Assembly: GCF_009725235.1 (NCBI RefSeq)
Contig: NZ_WJFC01000146.1
Span: forward strand, 1 to 33,171
Source: Scytonema sp. UIC 10036
GTDB taxonomy: Bacteria > Cyanobacteriota > Cyanobacteriia > Cyanobacteriales > Nostocaceae
DNA length: 33,171 bases
Reading direction: 5' to 3'
Shown: one piece after another, positions 32,508 to 33,171 of the stretch
How positions within the stretch are numbered: position 1 is the stretch's first letter
Layout: every line of letters begins with the position of its first letter
The notes under the pieces: generated by a model
What the model saw: the letters and a program-made list of their open reading frames with translations, nothing else
Database searches by the model: none
Told to the model about the DNA's origin: nothing
Translations under genes and position numbers: made by a program

Positions 32508-33052
32508 TACGGGTAATTTGGGTTACCATTACCAATGACTGAAATTTTGTGGCGGTAAACCAATTCCCCGCCGTACCAGCCAGAAACACCAAGAAGAGTA
32601 GCCACAAGAACTGAGATAACAAGTCCCCAGGGCAATACAGCTGATATGGGGTTATTCCATCGTACTGCAAGGTTAATAACAGTCAATAAAAGAGCCGCAA
32701 CATTAAGAAACATATGCGCCCAGCCTGCGGTACGCTTGCGGACTCTAGGGATTCTTAGAAAATCCAAAAGACCAGTCAAAGCTGCTGCAAGACCTCCTAC
32801 CAATCCACCAACTATTAACCAAAAAGAAGCTCTTGCCCAAAAGACATCTCCCACCAACCAGAAAACTGCATCAGTTAGTAATGCTCCTACAAGAAAAGCG
32901 ATGGGGAATTGAACGAGAATTGGATGTATTGGGTGTCCTACCACTGAAACAGTACTGGGTATACCAGTGTCCCGAAATTCTCTACTGTCACTTTCTAGAA
33001 AAGCGGGAATATTTGGGTAGGGTGTTGTGTTTCTTTCTTGAGTTTCCGTCAT
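32507..33052 (-). CDS. DUF2231 membrane protein
   Basis: A 181-residue predicted membrane protein, possibly haem-binding by analogy with other His-rich members, though that is uncertain. The conserved VVGHPIHPILVQFPIAFLVG at about 37-56 marks the first helix. Three more helices follow: FWLIVGGLVGGLAAALTGLL, HMFLNVAALLLTVINLAV and WGLVISVLVATLLGVSGWYG. AGWAHM gives another conserved His. AAGGA lies about seven bases before the ATG. Confidence 0.85.
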   Translation of the reverse strand: MTETQERNTTPYPNIPAFLESDSREFRDTGIPSTVSVVGHPIHPILVQFPIAFLVGALLTDAVFWLVGDVFWARASFWLIVGGLVGGLAAALTGLLDFLRIPRVRKRTAGWAHMFLNVAALLLTVINLAVRWNNPISAVLPWGLVISVLVATLLGVSGWYGGELVYRHKISVIGNGNPNYP

Positions 33053-33088
33053 TTCTCTTCCTTATAATTGTATAAAAGGGACTAAAAA

Positions 33089-33171
33089 CTAGGGGCTAAA
33101 GGCTAGGGGCTAGGGGAAATGCTGCACAGAAGGGGCGTTGCAAGCTAACCCCTAACCCCTAACCCCTAACC
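33089..33171. repeat. CTAGGGG / CTAACCC heptamer arrays
   Basis: GGCTAGG units at 33089-33116 and four CTAACCC units at 33144-33171 in opposite orientation. The array continues past the window end. Confidence 0.88.

Overview
The window looks like a chromosomal segment of a filamentous, probably heterocystous (Nostocales-type) cyanobacterium. The evidence is a photosystem I assembly gene (ycf3), a high-light-inducible protein gene, cyanobacterial-type FHA, DUF2809, DUF2231 and Uma2 genes, frequent GCGATCGC (HIP1) octamers, and heptameric short tandem repeats in nearly every intergenic gap. I saw no rRNA, tRNA or CRISPR array.

Layout. (1) 1-10.1 kb is accessory DNA. It holds a CyRepA1-type plasmid replication protein with repeat DNA inserted in frame, a MazF/PemK-type toxin-antitoxin pair, a 13-bp tandem repeat, and a two-gene operon: a coiled-coil adaptor-like protein followed by a 1104-residue P-loop ATPase with C-terminal repeats. 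A frameshifted Rpn-type transposase/nuclease pseudogene and a 70-bp relic of the ATPase gene's 3' end follow. (2) 10.1-17.3 kb is mostly housekeeping: D-lactate dehydrogenase, an M50 membrane peptidase, two FHA proteins, 6-phosphogluconolactonase, RNase PH, an adenylate kinase-like enzyme and a CobA/BtuR-like protein lacking the P-loop lysine. (3) 17.4-23.4 kb has two dTMP-supply genes, dcd and a thyA-like gene, on either side of an AT-rich block. That block holds an Mrr-type nuclease and a translationally coupled GNAT-PIN-PUA-like / ASCH pair, and it contains no HIP1 site. (4) 23.4-33.2 kb carries hli, a Uma2 gene, a DUF202 gene, a thioredoxin-like gene, aroA, an internally deleted glutathionyl-hydroquinone reductase gene, gatC, ycf3, an SRAP gene, a GST gene, DUF2809, DUF167 and DUF2231.

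Two loci are candidates for little-described biology. One is the ATPase/adaptor operon (4869-8900), whose two proteins begin with a related helical segment, the architecture expected of a conflict system with effector-associated adaptor domains. The other is the GNAT-PIN-PUA + ASCH pair beside Mrr (18198-21783). Its large gene is cut by one in-frame TAA, yet the frame stays open for another 152 codons and ends in an ATGA overlap with the ASCH gene.

Repeat biology is the third theme. Three small elements each split a HIP1 octamer with duplication of GCGAT: the two inside genes are 30 and 24 bp (multiples of three), the one at a gene end is 26 bp. Heptamer arrays repeatedly begin exactly at stop codons. 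An intergenic-type repeat has become about 39 codons of the replication protein gene. No database search was possible, so all family names rest on recognising motifs and overall sequence character.
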